Below, piece by piece: positions 51,859 to 63,662 of a stretch of DNA of 64,000 nucleotides. Source of the DNA: Pithys albifrons albifrons (taxonomy: Eukaryota; Chordata; Aves; Passeriformes; Thamnophilidae); the NCBI RefSeq assembly GCF_047495875.1, contig NC_092458.1:108006227-108070226 (forward strand), read 5' to 3'. The notes beneath the pieces were generated by a model. The model ran no database searches and had not been told where the DNA came from. It was given only the letters and a program-made list of their open reading frames with translations. A program made the position numbers and the translations under genes. How positions within the stretch are numbered: the first letter of the stretch is position 1; each line of letters starts with the position of its first letter.

Positions 51859-51909
51859 CCATCCTTCTATCCATTTTAGCATGGCTTCATGCAATGCTTC
51901 ATCTTTCAT
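51859..51909 (+). promoter_or_regulatory. Cluster of YCAY motifs, predicted NOVA splicing element
   Basis: Five YCAY tetramers fall within 51 nt, starting 9 nt after the microexon: CCAT at 51859, CCAT at 51871, TCAT at 51887, TCAT at 51899 and TCAT at 51906. Clustered YCAY in RNA is the known binding signature of NOVA1/NOVA2. When the cluster lies just downstream of an exon, NOVA usually promotes inclusion. Two more occur upstream, at 51813 and 51821, where NOVA binding tends to repress. The motif calls are exact; NOVA control in this species is inferred. Confidence 0.65.
51879..51883 (+). promoter_or_regulatory. GCATG pentamer, possible RBFOX site
   Basis: GCATG, the core of the RBFOX binding motif, lies 29 nt after the microexon, inside the YCAY cluster. 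RBFOX sites downstream of neuronal exons usually favour inclusion. The preceding base is A, not the preferred T, so the site is less than optimal. A 5-mer is common by chance. Confidence 0.35.
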
Positions 51910-52139
51910 TTGCAACAGCATTTAACTGGCTGAAATGAGCAGCCAGTGCTTAATAGTTGTGACTGTCTAACACCAGGCAAGTGATTTTGAATGACAAACT
52001 GCTGTTTCCAAACTTTGTATTTTCTGCTGTGTCGTGTTTGAACTCATTTTGCCAATTCACCAAGAACCAATCAAACAGGGTGGGTGTGGTGATATTGAGC
52101 CAAAATCACTCATTTAGATGTTTTTAATGGTCTGTTTAT

Positions 52140-52210
52140 GGGCCTGGTGCAAAAGCCATTGAAATCAACAGAAAGGATTGTATGGACTGTGGTGAGCTTC
52201 TTCCAGGCCC
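52140..52210. repeat. Ancient palindromic amniote repeat fragment
   Basis: The ends GGGCCTGG (52140-52147) and CCAGGCCC (52203-52210) are perfect reverse complements around a 55-base core that contains AAAAGCCATTGAAATCAACAG. The pattern resembles an old hairpin-type interspersed repeat, very common in turtles and crocodilians, whose arms read about GGGCCTGATCCAAAGCCCATTGAA. The right arm has decayed internally. It probably came from a non-autonomous DNA transposon, though I cannot name the family. Confidence 0.5.
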
Positions 52211-55200
52211 TAAACATCTGATCCACTCATCATGCTTTTATTGCGCAGCAGTAAAAGCACAGGCTTTGCATGTCCTGTCTGTCCTGTATCTTTCAAAGAA
52301 CTGTGAAATGAGGTAATCTGGAAATCGAAGAGGGGATGGAGTAGATTTCTGTGCTTGTTAAGAAATTTCATCATTGATTTTTGCTCTTGGGTCATCTTGG
52401 ATTGCAGTTTGAAATGCACTGTATAGGATGCAGACTGTTTTGAAAAATAAGTCCTGAGGAAGACAACATCTGGATTTTAATTCCCACACTGAAAATTTTC
52501 CTATGCCTTTGAAATTCTGTAAATATACAAAAAAATATAGCTAAGCATAATGGAAATTTGGAAACTGTCAGTAGCTAAAATACACATATCCTGAATACAT
52601 TATTTAATTTTCCTTCATGGATGTTTATTCTGTGCCTATATGGATTTAGTGTAATGAGTTGCACTTCTCCTCTGATTTTTGTAGTTTGAGTTTAGATGTA
52701 TCTTTTAGAATAATATGGTTACTCTGATATTTTTGGATTAGTGTAAGAAATTAGTACTGGTGTTTATGGAGATTGGTGAGGGGTTTGATCTTTATTCAGT
52801 TAGTTAAAACTTTTGTTAGATTTGTGTTTCACTGAAGTTTGTGAGTTTGAATTCATCTCAGCTCTTCACTGTTCCAAGTTTGAAGAAAGGCTGGAATAAC
52901 TAGAAGATAAAATATGGGTTAGGCCTCTGCTTCCAGAACTAAGGTGATCCCATCTTACTAGCATGCTTGAAGTAACAAACATAGAGCCAAGTCAAATACC
53001 TCTGCAGTCATGGTATGGCTTATCCAAGCTTGGAGAATTCCCTGTGCAGAATAGAAACTTCTCTTCTCCATTTGGGATTTTGATAACAAGCTTTAAATCC
53101 AAATCACTACTGTATTACTTTGGCATTACTCTGGTTCTTAAGTAATTAAATCCCAGGAGTTGTAACAGTGTAAAAAGGGTATAAACTTGCAGGAAAATTT
53201 TCCTTTGCTTCGAGAATGTAGCAGGAATTTAGTATGCTTCTAAGGTAAATCTTTCGTGTTGGGAGATGTTGCTTCTTCATTCACTAAGAAATGCCACAAG
53301 ATTAAAAATATTTTAATTCTAGATATTTTTCTCACTTTGCTTACTCTTAAAAAGAAAAGGGAAGGAAAAAAATTACAAAGTAAAGACTGTTTCAGACTGT
53401 GAAAGCCACATAAAATAGATAACTGGAGATTCACAAGATAATGATAGTTTTCAGCAGTGTTGATGGTGTCTCTTTTCAGAGCATTGATTCTTTTTTAAGA
53501 CTCTTCAGGCCATAGAGTCATCTCTGATTTCATCTCTAAATCTTATGTAGCAGCTCTTGGTCTCTGGTTACTTTATGTCCGGGTGTATGGTCCCCTTGTG
53601 TGATCACACTGTGGGCAATTTCACGTATTACCTGCCTAGGCTATTTTATTTTGTTGTAAAGGAACATCTGGGACAAAGAAAACTCTTATGTCATTTATTC
53701 AGGAAACGAAATTGGAATGGTTGATCTTAAAATAACTAATATATGGGCATATGGTCTTTATCAAATTATTTAATTTAGGGATTATCTTTGTGCCTTGTGA
53801 GAAGATTGCTGAGTGAATAAGTCCAACTCCAAAGATACTTGATGTATAGAACTCCCCATACAAGTGCCTCTGTCGTGATTTCTGTGTATAAGCAGATCAA
53901 TGTCTGTCGATCACTTTTATGAGATCATGTACCCACAGACAATGATAGTGCCTATCTGTACTGACTTTTGTGCTTAAGTACCTGAAATGAAGCTGATTTC
54001 TACAGTTCATAGCTCTGTTTCATTCAAAACGGGCAGCTACCTAACCTGTATTTTTGAACATTTAAAGTCTGATAAAGGAAACCAAAATAACTTTCCTCTC
54101 CATCAAGAAACCAAGTGATCTGTTGAAATTGTCATTTGACAAGAATGATGAGTCTAGTCTTGTAGCATTTTTTTGTTCAGAAAGTTAACTGGAATGCAGA
54201 GCAAAAATACCTTTCCTTACCAAAAGGAAGCTAAAGCAAACATTAAGCTCACAGTTCTCTAGGAGACTGACATTTTAACAGAAGTATATTTATATATTTA
54301 TGTATATGTTGAAGTGTAGGGGTGCCATTTAAAAGTTTATATTCTTTTATGACACCAGAGAATTATCTGGTTACTTCTGCCTTTCATAACTGTCTCTAAT
54401 TCAAAGCAGACATATTTTGTCTTTATTGTTTTAAACAGGACCAAACATTTCCCCTCCCCCTCAATGGCATCTTACTGAGGAATAGAGATATATATTTTAA
54501 ATGTTCCAGGATTGTATTCTTGTTGCAAACAGAATAATTTTTGTTTTCTAGTGAGTTTTTGTCTGTTTCAAATATTTCTATTCTGTTAGGTGTGATATTT
54601 TTATTTAAATTTCAGCTTGAGTGGAAAATTCTGGAGTGGGGTTACCAATGACCATCTTTGGTTCAAGCAGCAATTAGCAAATGCTATATAGTGTAGGTAA
54701 AATGAGGTAGGGTTCTGCCCAAGGTGCATGGCAGCTGGTGAATTTAACATCTCTATGCCAGATTACTCATCATGTTTGCATTTGTTGCTAGGAATAAATG
54801 TGTTGCCCATTTCTAAAATAGATGTTCTCTTATTTATAACCTTTTGAAAAGATTTCTGACAGGATTTGCAACAGATGGATTTAGAAAACAAGATATTTAT
54901 CCATATTTAGACCTTTTCTATAGTTATTTTACTCATAAGATGGATTTTTCCAGATGAATTTTCACATTTTTGCATTCTGCTGTATTTCATATGGCAACTA
55001 GGCAGGAGAATAGCTGCTAAAAGAAGCACAATAGTTGGGAAGAGTTTCATGTAGTCCCACTGACAGTAACACTGACACTCATTTTAGAAGCAGTTACATA
55101 CTGCTTTGAGGCAAATAGAAGATCTATGAAGATCTGTCTGATGACCTAGTTACTTTTTTAATAATCATCCAAAAAGTTATTCAGATGACAGAGTACTACT

Positions 55201-57978
55201 CAGTTTGCAAAGTGAAAATACAGTTCTTTGCATTTCAATTGCTTTGCAGTAAGTCAAGTTTACTCAGTTTGTTATCATATGTTGTAACTCATCTTCCCGC
55301 AAAAAAGTGGCTTGCAGCAAACAGCCAGATAGTTTTGCACCTGGCTATAAATCAAGCATTTGGAAATAACTAAAGAATTAAAGGGAGACCAAACTGAACT
55401 TCTCTACTGTATTGGAGAAGAGTCAAACAGATAAGGCACCTGCCATGAATTTTCTATATTTCTTATTAATTAAATGCAGCCTATTGACATTTAAATGCAA
55501 TGTGACTCTATGACGCATTTCAGTCTACACTGGGAAATTTTCACAACATAAATCAACCTAGCATGACTTAATGGTCTGTTAAGAATGGTACAGCATGAAA
55601 CTTAATAGAAAGGGCTGTATTTTAAACAAAGTTGTATTAGGTGTTCTGACTAGAAATTGCAGTGCTCATATGGTTCAAATTGGTAAGTGGGAAAGAATTC
55701 TCTTTATTCTTCTTCCTCTCAAATCTTGTAGCAAAAGTCTCTATAGGATGAATGCTTTTTTAAATTTTTATTACCTTCATGATCATACTGCCTTCACTGG
55801 AGACACAGAGAATTTATAAAATATCAGTAATGTCAGTTGGTGTGTGGCAGAGGAGATGAGATCAGGCTTGGCACTACAGTGTCGTTTTTCAGTGGCAGAA
55901 ATCTCAAATCTATACCAAATGTTCCATCTTTCCTGTCTGCTATCACTTAGAGAAATTTTCAGAATAGGGTAAGGACACCAGTGGACATTAGGCTTTTTGG
56001 ATCTGTTAAAATATTTGTTTGGATATGAAAAAATAAGACATCATTATTGTTTTAATGAAAAAAATTCTTCAGATTAAAAAGTTGCCATAAAAGGAAATTC
56101 AGATTTCTTCCTATAGCAGTAAGAGATTCAAATATGGAGCTAATTTGTTCTGATATTTCACAGGCTTTTAAAGACCAGTATAAAAATCTTGAAATCTTTA
56201 GCATGTCTACTTGGGCAGAAGTTCACTAGTTGAACCTCAGTTGAATCATATAAATTTTGGATACCCTAGAAACAGAACTTTTGTAATGTGTGGTCCAGAA
56301 TGGCTGTACAAGTGGACACTGAGCACATTAACCACCAAGCATTTAAATGCTGGTCCACAAAATTTGGCTTCACTTCCAGCTCCTCCAAATCTTCTTGGGT
56401 TTCCCAAAGAAGGGTCAGAACAGAGAAACAGGAGATCTGATAGAGGAAGATGACATTGGATGTTCTCAAATTATTGACATGTCATAGTATGACATCCTGC
56501 TCATTCCACTATGGCTCCAGGTGTCATTTCTCATGCTGCTTCTCTTGGAGAAAATGCAGTTCCAGCAAACGCAGGAAGTGACCACATGCCCCAATATTTA
56601 TTGATTTTTTTATTTTAATTGCTGAACTCTAGCTTGGGAAAATTTTAAGAAGTTTAATGCATAAGGGTTTTTTTAAACTTTGACAAAACATGCCCAAATC
56701 ATGGGAAAAGTTTTCTTACTTCAGTGGCTTCTAAGTATCTCCTTAAGTCTTTGAAGATTAGTGTATAAAAAGGTCTTTTGAAGTATTGCTCTCCCCAAAC
56801 TTTTTCCTTTCTTTTTGTAAAAGGAGAAATTGCTTACTTTACTTCTAGATCTATGTGGAAATCAATACATTAATCCATTCACTTTTTATTTTACTTTCTT
56901 TTCTCAGTTGCTGCCAGCCATATTACAGTTTGGATATGATCTGTTAATTCAACAGCAAAACTGCTGTGTGCCCTATTCCTTGAATGATATCATTGTCAGT
57001 TAGAATAGTCATTTTATTTCCTCTCTTCTTTTCCTCTCTTCATTTAAGAGTGGCCCAAATTGAGCTGAGTATCTCCTCTCAGCCTTATTTATTCTCAAGG
57101 GTAAACAAACCAGGAATTTGTCATCTTTCTCACTATACATGTAGCCTATTATCCTATGTGAGCTCTTTTCTCATCATCTCCTTAGCTCTTTTCTTCAGCA
57201 TGTGAATTCACGGAGTTTTTTTAAGGAGATAACCAGATTACGCTCATTATTTTGATGAAATCTTTCTGTATCAGCAAGGGGTATGCTTTTCCTTTCTAAA
57301 CATATTACCAGCAAGCCCCACTGCTCTCTCCTGTGAAAAAACAAATCAAGGCAGATTACATGTCTTTTTGTTGGCATAATTTGTTTTTTTAGTAATTTCA
57401 CAGAAGGTAGAATAGCACAAGGAATCCCCTAATGGTGCAGTTTACATAAGCAAGCAGGCTAAAGTGTTAAGGTTTTAGGAGGGCACACCTTTTCTGTCTG
57501 ATCTGAGCAAAATATACATGCTGAATCTCCGACACATGAAGAAAAACAAACCAAAAAAATGGGTTTGGGCAGAAGAATCAGGGCTCGCTCTCTTTGTATG
57601 CATCAAAACTAAGTGAAGGACTTTCTAGAGGGAATTTTCCTGCAGCACCTGTAAGGCTCAGGGGCTGTTTAAAAGAGATGATTGGACAAGATAGAATAAA
57701 ATAGAGGTGTGTAGCTAAATGAGAACAGACTACAGTCTAATGTTTAGATGAAATTCAGATCCAATATTTGAACTAAATATTTAAACACACTGTAAAAGAG
57801 GAGGAGGGAGTCAGGAAAAGTGCTGATGCTGAACTAAGCATTGGAAATGGGGTGGGGGGAGGAGAAAGTAGATAACTTTCTTTTCAGCAATGTAGGAGAC
57901 AGAGTTGGATTTTTAAATAATTTTTCTCAGAGTTCTGTCTTATTGACATTAGTCCTAGGGACGAATGAAGAACAAATC

Positions 57979-57992
57979 TTTTTTTTTTTTTT
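57979..57992. repeat. Poly-T run of 14
   Basis: Fourteen T residues lie between AAATC and CCACC. I see no retroelement body beside it, so it is most likely simple slippage. Confidence 0.85.
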
Positions 57993-60620
57993 CCACCATG
58001 AAGATTTATCCCACTTCATTCTTTTGAGTCATCCAGGGATAAAAGAGAGATTTTACATGTCAAAATATATAGGACAGTAAGTATTTTTTATTTATTGATT
58101 CTCTAGACTTCTTTCACCTCTTGCAAAGAAAGAGAAAAGTGCTTATGCTTCCATGCTTTAAGAGATTATCTGCTTCACTGTTTCAGAGCAACTGAAGGAT
58201 AAAAATGTTGTTATATGTGAAATTCAGAACCTGAATTTAAATTGAAAATTAGAATAATTAATATGAAGGAAGGTTTAGCATTCTCAGATTATTGAAGTGT
58301 GGTGTGGTCTTTTCACACTGTTGTGTTTTTACCTGGTTCATCTGAAAACAGCAAACAAACCAAACCTAAACGAAAGGAATTTCTCACTTTCCATGAGACG
58401 AGCAGTATGAAGGACACTTGCAGGAGAACTGGTCCTGGCAATGAACTTACTGAGACCCCACTTCCCCCTTCCCCCCTCTTATTCTTGCTCTGATTCTTCT
58501 TCCCCAGTGCTTTCTTTCATTCACTGTGCCAGAAGTTTTCCCCAAGTGCCCCCTTATGCCTCTACTTTTGTGTATTTGACCTGTTGCTGCAGGACATGGG
58601 AGAACTAATTTTGAAGCAGTGTCAATGTTAAAGATGGTATCCAAGCTATGGATTACCACTACTTCCCTAAGTTATGGGAAGCTGCTTTGCAGAAGGCTCC
58701 AAACCAAGCACCTACTTTGCCACCTCCACCCATGTAATTTTAAAATAATATCACTAGCAAAGGGCTTCATGAATCACTTGTTATCCCATAACATACCCAT
58801 CTCTTTTATTTTTGGCAGAACCATTCACCTGAAGAAGAAAGCATGAAAGAGAGAGAACACTATAAATGAACAAGCATAGTTAAAAAAACAGACAAACAAA
58901 AAAAAGCCCACACAAAATGAGATCTATGTATTTTAGTCTAAGGAATAGTTACAGATCCCTGTGTTAACATGATACTCATGGCAGGTTGAAAAAGGAAACT
59001 CATTTTCCAGGTAACTCAGTTATAACTCGTGTACTAAAAAGTTGCTGCTTCCCTGAGTGTGAACACACCTAATCATTGGAGCACACCCTACGATTGAGAA
59101 GTCTCTTCACTTTAAAGAGAGTGATTGTCCTCAACTTCCATTAGTTTATCCCTGATAAGAAAGATCTGAATTAGTAATAGGCCTAAGTTGTCATCCTCTC
59201 AGTCTTCTGTAATGGCTCCTGTGTCAGAGGCTACACTCTTGATTTATCATTAGTCATAGCTAATAGTGCACTAATAACTTTTTGTCCTAACAACCACACA
59301 TCACTTTCATTACCCATTAAGAAGATCTAAATTTATGAGGAAAGAACTGCTGAGTCAGCCCAGGCTTCTAGTGTTTGAGACTGCACATATTTTCTGTTTT
59401 CCTCTATTTACTCCATCAGCAATAGTAGCCTTGCAAAACATCTTTCAAAACTTTTAGACTTTTGCATATGCACTTTTTGGCAGCTCATGCCGAGCTTACG
59501 TACGAAATACATAAGCAGGATTTTACAAGGGTTTTTTATTTGCATCACGAAATTATCTAAAATTCCAAAGTCTGCCAGAGCTTCTAGACAAATTTAACCA
59601 ATGATACACAAAGTTAGAGGATCATTATTTTCTTTAAAGAATTCCTGTGCTGCCTTCTTATCTAAACTGGTAACACAAAGTAGCAAAGCAATAAATAGTT
59701 CTACTCCAGAGATGATTTCAAGGGTTACCTCCCTTTTCAAAACAGGTATTACTTCACCTGGAACTCTAGGGGCTTCTCCTATCCTCTGTGTATATGTCTT
59801 AGAGGCAGATCTTGGTCTGTGTTTAGTAAGGGGAACTGAATTCGGTCTCTTAAAATATCCACAAATATCAAAAACTGAAGTGACCACATGAATATTGTCC
59901 TGCAGTAAGGATTTGAAAGGAGCATTGAGATACCAGTTTCAAGTCTTTGAAAGAAAACTGTGATGTTAGTGGAGTTTCAGAAGTCAAAGAGGAATTTGGG
60001 AAAGGTGACATTATCTTATCAGTTTCTTACCTCCAGACAGAGCTACTGACTATTGCACCAAGCATAACTTTGATTGTCCAAGTGAAATTAGTTTATTGCT
60101 GCAAACACACAATGCTGAAAAAGACTGGGAGATGGGAAACTTAGATTACTCTGCTTCCTCTTCCCTGCTGGAAGCAGAACTGAGTATTACAGAATCCTGG
60201 TGCTTTACCAACCAGTTTTTCTTCTATGTGTTCCTCAAAGCTTTTCCCCAGCATTATCTGAGTTTTGCTTAGAACATTTACAAGTCAGCATATTTCTCTT
60301 TGCCCCCTTTGAACCAGTCATAGAAACATATTTATGGGTAATAAACAATTCCAATTTAAAATGAAGCACTCATCTTTATCACTTTAGCTTGCCTATGTAA
60401 TCTTCATGATGAATTTCATGTGCAGTTCACTATCAACTGAAATTAGTTGTAATTAAATGTTGTCAAATCTGTAATTTAAGCCCTTGAAATATGTTGCTGT
60501 CACTCTTTTCCTGTAATATATTATTTTTTCAATGAGTTTCATCCAAAGATTACAGAAGCCAATAGGAGAATTTCTACCAGCTTCAATGAAGTTTGAATTA
60601 AGCCTCATATTATATAGTAG

Positions 60621-61364
60621 AGTCATAGAATCATTGAGATTAGAAAAAAAATCTTTAAGATCATCTAATCATCTTTTAAATACCTCCAGTGATGGTGACC
60701 CACCACTTCCCTGGACAGCCTGTTCCAGTGTTTGACAGTCCTTTCTGTGAAGATATTTTTCCTAAAAGCCAATCTAAACCTCCTCTGGCACACCTTGAGG
60801 CCATTTCCTCTTGTATATTATTTGTAACTTAGGAGAAGAGACTGACCCACACCTGGCTACAACCTCCATTCAGGTAGCTGTACAGAAAAATAAAGCCTTC
60901 TCTGAACCTCCTTTTCTCCAGGCTGAGCCCCACTAGGCCCCTCAGCTGCTCCTCACAGAACTTGTGCTCCAGACCTTTGCCCATCTCTGTTGCCCTTTTC
61001 TGGACACACTCCATGACCTCGATGTCTTTCCTATAGTGAGGGGCCCAAAACTGATTATAGGATTCAAGGTGTGGCCTAACCAGTGCCAAGTACAGGGGCA
61101 GTCATTGCCCTGGTCCTGCTGACCACACTATTTCTGATACAAGCCAGGGTGCCAATGGCCTTCTTGGCTGCTTGGGCACAGGCTGGCTCATGTTCAGCTG
61201 CTGTTGTCCAGCACCCCGAGGTCCTTTTCCACCAGGCATCTTTCCTGTCACTCTGCCCTCAGCCTGTAGGCATGTAAGTGGGTTCTGACCCAAGGGCAGG
61301 ACCTGGCACTTGGCCTTGTTGAACCTCACACAATTGGTGTTGACCCATTGATCCAGCCTGTTGC
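60621..61364 (-). mobile_element. CR1 LINE fragment with 3' end and part of ORF2
   Basis: The + strand starts with the reverse complement of the CR1 3' tail (AGTCATAGAATCATTGAGA) and proceeds through the 3' untranslated part into the C-terminal coding part of the reverse-transcriptase ORF. On the minus strand, pieces such as [20 protein letters not shown] and RFNKAKCQVLPLGQNP fit the family pattern. These pieces fall in different reading frames and are broken by stops, so the copy is dead. It is truncated at its 5' end near 61364, as most CR1 copies are. At about 0.75 kb it is the longest recognisable mobile element in the window. Confidence 0.95.
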
Positions 61365-62799
61365 AGTAGCAATACTGGAGTAAAACTTGCTGCAGTATCT
61401 ACTTTTAACTAAAATCAGCAATATGTACCAGTATGAACCTGGGGATGCCTGGGATGAGAAAGGTACTTTGAGCAAGTTATGATAATAAAATTCCCTTCGG
61501 ATCATCGAATTCAATGTGAATCACAAATTGCAAGGTCAGCTGAGAAAACTGTGTCACTGCAAGAAAATGTTGCTAGTACCTGATATGGGATCAATGATCC
61601 TTTTGCTGTGAATTCACATTTTATGTGGTAATTTTCCCCTCCCCTTCTGAGTCTTCTGCCACATTTCTTATCATATGACCTGAGTTCACCTAAGAGGAAT
61701 GAACTCACTGTCTCAGTCAAGCTTCTCTACATCTACAGTTTTATCAGCTCCTGTTGGCTCAGTGTAACATTCAGTAGTCAGTAACAGTACTGGGAAAGAA
61801 ATGCATGCAATCTGTCCCATCAGATTAGAGACTCTGCTAACTATTAAGATTGGAGAAGAGTTGAGAAATCCCTTTGAAATAATTTGCAGTATTTCTTTCC
61901 TTTTTTTTTTTTAATGCTCTTTACACTGGAGCAGAGGCTACCTTCATATAAACTTATTAATAGAATAAAAGATCCGTTCAGTCATGCATAAACCAACATC
62001 CTAGCAAGAGTGCAACAGAAAGCACTCTTCCCATTTTGAACAACGTAACTAATGTTCACTACTGCTCATGCTTTTCTATCTCCATTTTAATTCTTGCAGT
62101 CAAATTCTGTTCTGTGCTGTAAAAACAGTTCTGAACATGATGTGATTAACCTTAGGGTCCCCCCATCTCCTCATCTCAAAGCCCCCTCGTACATGGCCTG
62201 TGCTTTCTATTCATGTTCAACCATCTGATTTCCATATCATCCCGCTCAGCCTCACAAGCTGCTATTAGCATAACAGAGCTTTAGCGTGACATTGATTGAA
62301 GCCAGCACTTGCTGAATGCAGTATCAAAGCATAATTTGCCAGAAATCAAATCTAATTTACTGTATACTATTTAAATTTAAAAAACCCCAAGTTTCAATAT
62401 AAGTATACTACATCTGTAATCTTAATTGTTTTATTATTTTTTTCATAGTGTAGGCTAGTCTACTGGAATCCAAGTGATATATTTCATTTTACAGCCACTG
62501 TCTGACTTTCAGAGGTCAATTAAGCAAGAGTTCTTCCACTGTGTTTCTTCTGGTCCAGTGAATGTTACATCTGAAACAGAGCAATAGTCTGTTTCCTACT
62601 TCATAACAGTTTTTTCAACAGATTCTTCCAGTGACCCTAATGTTTAGCTTGAATTAAGCACTAAAGTACCACATAACTTTAACAGCTGAAGCAGATCAAG
62701 CCTGCTGTTATTTCTCTAACTGTACCTTTTCAGAATGTTTTAAAAATTCACCTAATTTGAGAGCAACAGTAATGACCTGAATAAGTTTTGTCCAATGTT

Positions 62800-62950
62800 C
62801 CACTGAAGCTGTGCTTTGAACAAGTCATGGTCTCAGTTAACCTTTCTGCAAAATGGAAGTAATAATATTTATCCATCTTTATAAACAGCATGAACATAAT
62901 GAGCTCTGGTTTTAAGAAAATTGAAGAGCCCAAGTGCTTATTCTGTCAGA
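62800..62950 (+). mobile_element. MIR/CORE-SINE-like 3' fragment
   Basis: The order CAAGTCA, TCTCAGTTAACC, TTTCTGCAAAATGGAAGTAA and TAATATTTATCC follows the MIR/L2-type consensus (CAAGTCACTTAACC, CTCAGTTTCC, CTGTAAAATGGGGATAATAATA). It is strongly diverged, as expected for an element predating birds. The ends are uncertain and it may be the tail of an L2-type LINE instead. Confidence 0.45.
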
Positions 62951-63648
62951 GAAGCCTTGCTGTCTCTGAGCAGGGTCACATTGCATTCTTTGGGGATAAT
63001 GACAGTCTTAGTGTTTGGGTAGTTACACTTGACCAAGAATTACTCCTGCAATTTTAAGTGTTACTTTTAGTTTTCAAATGGCTTTGTTCAGCTAGAAATT
63101 GACAGATAAAACTGATATGGTGAAAATGGTGTTTAAATGCTGCAAACAATGTTATTTTAATCAGAGGCTGTCTATAAACAGAGCTATAGCTGAATACGAC
63201 AATAAACTATAACAAAATGATGGTTTCATTCATTATATAACCCCAGCTTTGAATTTTTTTTAAAAAACCCTTCTACAGTTTTTTTCCCCCCAAATTATGT
63301 TTCAGTTGTTATTTAAGATTACGTTCTTAAATAGTTTGGCTGAAGAAATTGCATTTGTGCTTTTAAGTAATGTGAATAAAAGCTCTTATTAATTTCTCCT
63401 TTTTTATAGTGAATTTCCAGTAATTATGGATACAGAGAAAAGCTAGAAAATATGTAATTGCATAACTACACATCGCTGTCTGCTGAAGTCTTTAGAAAAT
63501 TTAACCTAGTAGCTGTGAGGCTACAGGTGATCTGTTTGTCTAGCATGGTAAATGCAGGAAAGGACTTGGTGTGTGGATGGCAGAGAATGAAGTAACAGGG
63601 TCAGTCCATGTCTGACCTACAGACTTATTTCCTTTTCTGCTTTTGGGG

Positions 63649-63662
63649 AAAAAAAAAAAAAA
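63649..63662. repeat. Poly-A run of 14
   Basis: Fourteen A residues follow TTTTGGGG and lead into AAGAAAAAATCAAAAATAAG. No retroelement body is recognisable upstream. Confidence 0.85.

Noticed and set aside
58720..58740. CCACCTCCACCC considered as the start of the Ig4 exon (APPQF)
   Set aside because: The following codons do not encode the expected QFVVRPRDQ-type sequence and a stop follows quickly. The Ig4 exon is not in the window.
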